Shown in pieces: positions 13,810-14,938 of a DNA stretch of 14,938 nucleotides (the stretch's first letter is position 1; each line of letters begins with the position of its first letter). Source of the DNA: Clostridia bacterium (GTDB lineage Bacteria > Bacillota > Clostridia > Christensenellales > Pumilibacteraceae). Where the stretch lies: assembly GCA_017452405.1 (NCBI GenBank), contig JAFTMM010000069.1, positions 1-14,938 of the forward strand, in the 5' to 3' direction. A program made the translations under genes and the position numbers. Below the pieces are notes generated by a model. The model saw only the letters and a program-made list of their open reading frames with translations, searched no databases and was not told the DNA's origin.

Positions 13810-14938
13810 TGAAAATAAATGCAAATTACGACAAGATACAGAACAGCTATCTTTTCGTTGAGATCGCTAACCGTGTAAAAAAATATACTGCAGAAAACCC
13901 GAATGCCGAGCTTATTAAACTCGGAATCGGTGACGTAACTCGTCCGCTTGCGCCCTGCGTAGTTCAAGCAGGCGTAAAAGCAGTAGAGGAAATGGGCAGA
14001 GCGGAGTCGTTTCGCGGTTACAGCCCCGACTCGCAGGGCTACGACTTCCTCCGAAACGCAATCGTCAATTATTACTCGCTTTTTGGCGTAAAGGTAGGCG
14101 CGCACGAAGTACACGTTTCGGACGGCGCAAAGAGCGACTGCGGAAATATCGTAGACCTTTTCGACTCCGACAATACCGTACTCATTCCCGATCCCGTATA
14201 TCCCGTATACCTCGACTCCAACGTAATGAGCGGAAGAAATATCATTTTCTGTAACGCGACCGAAGAAACTGACTTTGCTCCGCTTCCCGACAAGAACGTA
14301 GACTGTGATATTATCTACCTTTGCGCTCCTAACAACCCGACCGGCGCAGTATTCACTTACGACCAGCTTAAATGTTGGGTGGATTACGCAAACGAAAAGG
14401 GCGCAATAATTATATTTGATGCTGCATACGAAGCGTTCGTAAGCCAACCCGGCGTTCCGAGAAGTATTTTTGCGGTAGAGGGCGCAAGAAACTGCGCGAT
14501 CGAACTTTGTTCGTTCTCCAAAACGGCAGGTTTCACGGGTACGCGTTGCGGTTATACCGTAGTTCCCGACGAACTTATGGGCGGAAAACTCGCTAAGATG
14601 TGGGCGCGCCGTCAGTCAACTAAGTTTAACGGAACGAGCTATATTCAGCAGAGAATGGCGGAAGCCGCATACTCCGAAGAAGGTATCAAGCAATGCCGTG
14701 AAAACATTGACGCATACAGACAGAATGCAAAACTCATCTCCGACGCTCTCACCGAAATGGGTATTTACCACACGGGTGGAGTAAACTCTCCCTACGTATG
14801 GCTTAAGTGTGGAATGGACAGCTGGGATTTCTTCGATAAACTTCTCACGCAGGCAAACGTAGTCGGAACTCCCGGTTCGGGCTTCGGCAAAAATGGCGAA
14901 GGCTATTTCCGCCTCACAGCTTTCAACACTTACGAAAA
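13809..14938 (+). CDS. dapL: LL-diaminopimelate aminotransferase (3' end outside window)
   Basis: The frame runs from ATG 13809 off the window end, with 376 residues visible and roughly 25-35 missing relative to the usual ~400-410. It is a PLP fold-type I aminotransferase of the DapL group: IKLGIGDVTRPLAP (36-49), FRGYSPDSQGYDFLR (68-82), VSDGAKSDCGNI (103-114), LCAPNNPTGAVF (171-182), IIFDAAYEAF (201-210) with Asp204 and Tyr207, and the PLP-lysine motif SFSKTAGFTGTRCGY (235-249) with Lys238. DapL converts tetrahydrodipicolinate directly to LL-diaminopimelate with glutamate as amino donor, bypassing the acylated intermediates. DapF, fused to CarB immediately upstream, acts on its product. The ATG overlaps the upstream stop by one base (TAATG); the nearest SD, AAAGGAG (13789-13795), is 13 nt away, so coupling to the upstream frame is likely. 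Confidence 0.93.
   Translation, partial: MKINANYDKIQNSYLFVEIANRVKKYTAENPNAELIKLGIGDVTRPLAPCVVQAGVKAVEEMGRAESFRGYSPDSQGYDFLRNAIVNYYSLFGVKVGAHEVHVSDGAKSDCGNIVDLFDSDNTVLIPDPVYPVYLDSNVMSGRNIIFCNATEETDFAPLPDKNVDCDIIYLCAPNNPTGAVFTYDQLKCWVDYANEKGAIIIFDAAYEAFVSQPGVPRSIFAVEGARNCAIELCSFSKTAGFTGTRCGYTVVPDELMGGKLAKMWARRQSTKFNGTSYIQQRMAEAAYSEEGIKQCRENIDAYRQNAKLISDALTEMGIYHTGGVNSPYVWLKCGMDSWDFFDKLLTQANVVGTPGSGFGKNGEGYFRLTAFNTYE

Noticed and set aside
13458..14447. Open frame on the - strand (329 codons) crossing dapF and dapL.
   Set aside because: The + strand carries well-recognised DapF and DapL motifs through the whole interval; the antisense product is compositionally odd and unrecognisable.
1..14938. 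Mobile elements, CRISPR arrays, tRNA/rRNA genes, riboswitches.
   Set aside because: No terminal inverted repeats with a transposase, no regular direct repeats, no tRNA cloverleaf and no recognised riboswitch core were found; the window reads as ordinary chromosomal gene runs.

Overview
The window looks like chromosomal DNA from a Gram-positive, mesodiaminopimelate-type Bacillota, most likely an uncultured member of the Clostridia. The signs are a VanW-family wall protein, a DivIVA-like protein, SD-rich starts (AGGAGGT, AAGGAG), TTGACA/TATAAT-type promoters, intrinsic terminators with T-runs, and a DapL/DapF lysine-wall pathway. All recognised genes lie on the + strand. I saw no tRNA or rRNA gene, CRISPR array, insertion sequence or phage gene.

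Layout. (1) 1-608 is the C-terminal part of a CCA-adding enzyme (HD domain), followed by a terminator hairpin (609-640). (2) 625-1881 is a secreted or membrane-anchored VanW-domain protein whose ATG lies inside that hairpin. (3) A promoter at 1913-1942 starts a five-gene run: a divergent Lgt-family membrane protein, a small polytopic membrane protein, nicotinate phosphoribosyltransferase (pncB), a DivIVA-like coiled-coil protein (ATGA overlap with pncB) and an unrecognised coiled-coil protein with a basic Ala-rich tail. The run ends at a strong terminator (6794-6830). (4) 6968-8626 is an alpha-phosphohexomutase (PgcA type) with its own near-consensus promoter, a structured 5' leader, and a 28-bp palindromic terminator. 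(5) 8722 to the window end holds carA, carB-dapF and dapL, tightly overlapping.

The last cluster is the unusual part. The carbamoyl-phosphate synthetase small subunit (carA) has replaced all three residues of its glutaminase triad (Cys to Ser246, His to Ala331, Glu to Asp333). It also carries a one-base frame break in an A4 run at 9495-9498. The large subunit (carB) runs with no stop into a complete diaminopimelate epimerase, giving one 1347-residue CarB-DapF polypeptide in which both DapF catalytic cysteines are present. The next gene, dapL, makes LL-diaminopimelate, the substrate of DapF. The transcript therefore appears to join a probably ammonia-dependent carbamoyl-phosphate synthetase (arginine/pyrimidine precursor) to the last two steps of meso-diaminopimelate synthesis (lysine and peptidoglycan).

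All functional calls come from reading motifs by eye. No database search was possible, so statements about novelty are hypotheses.
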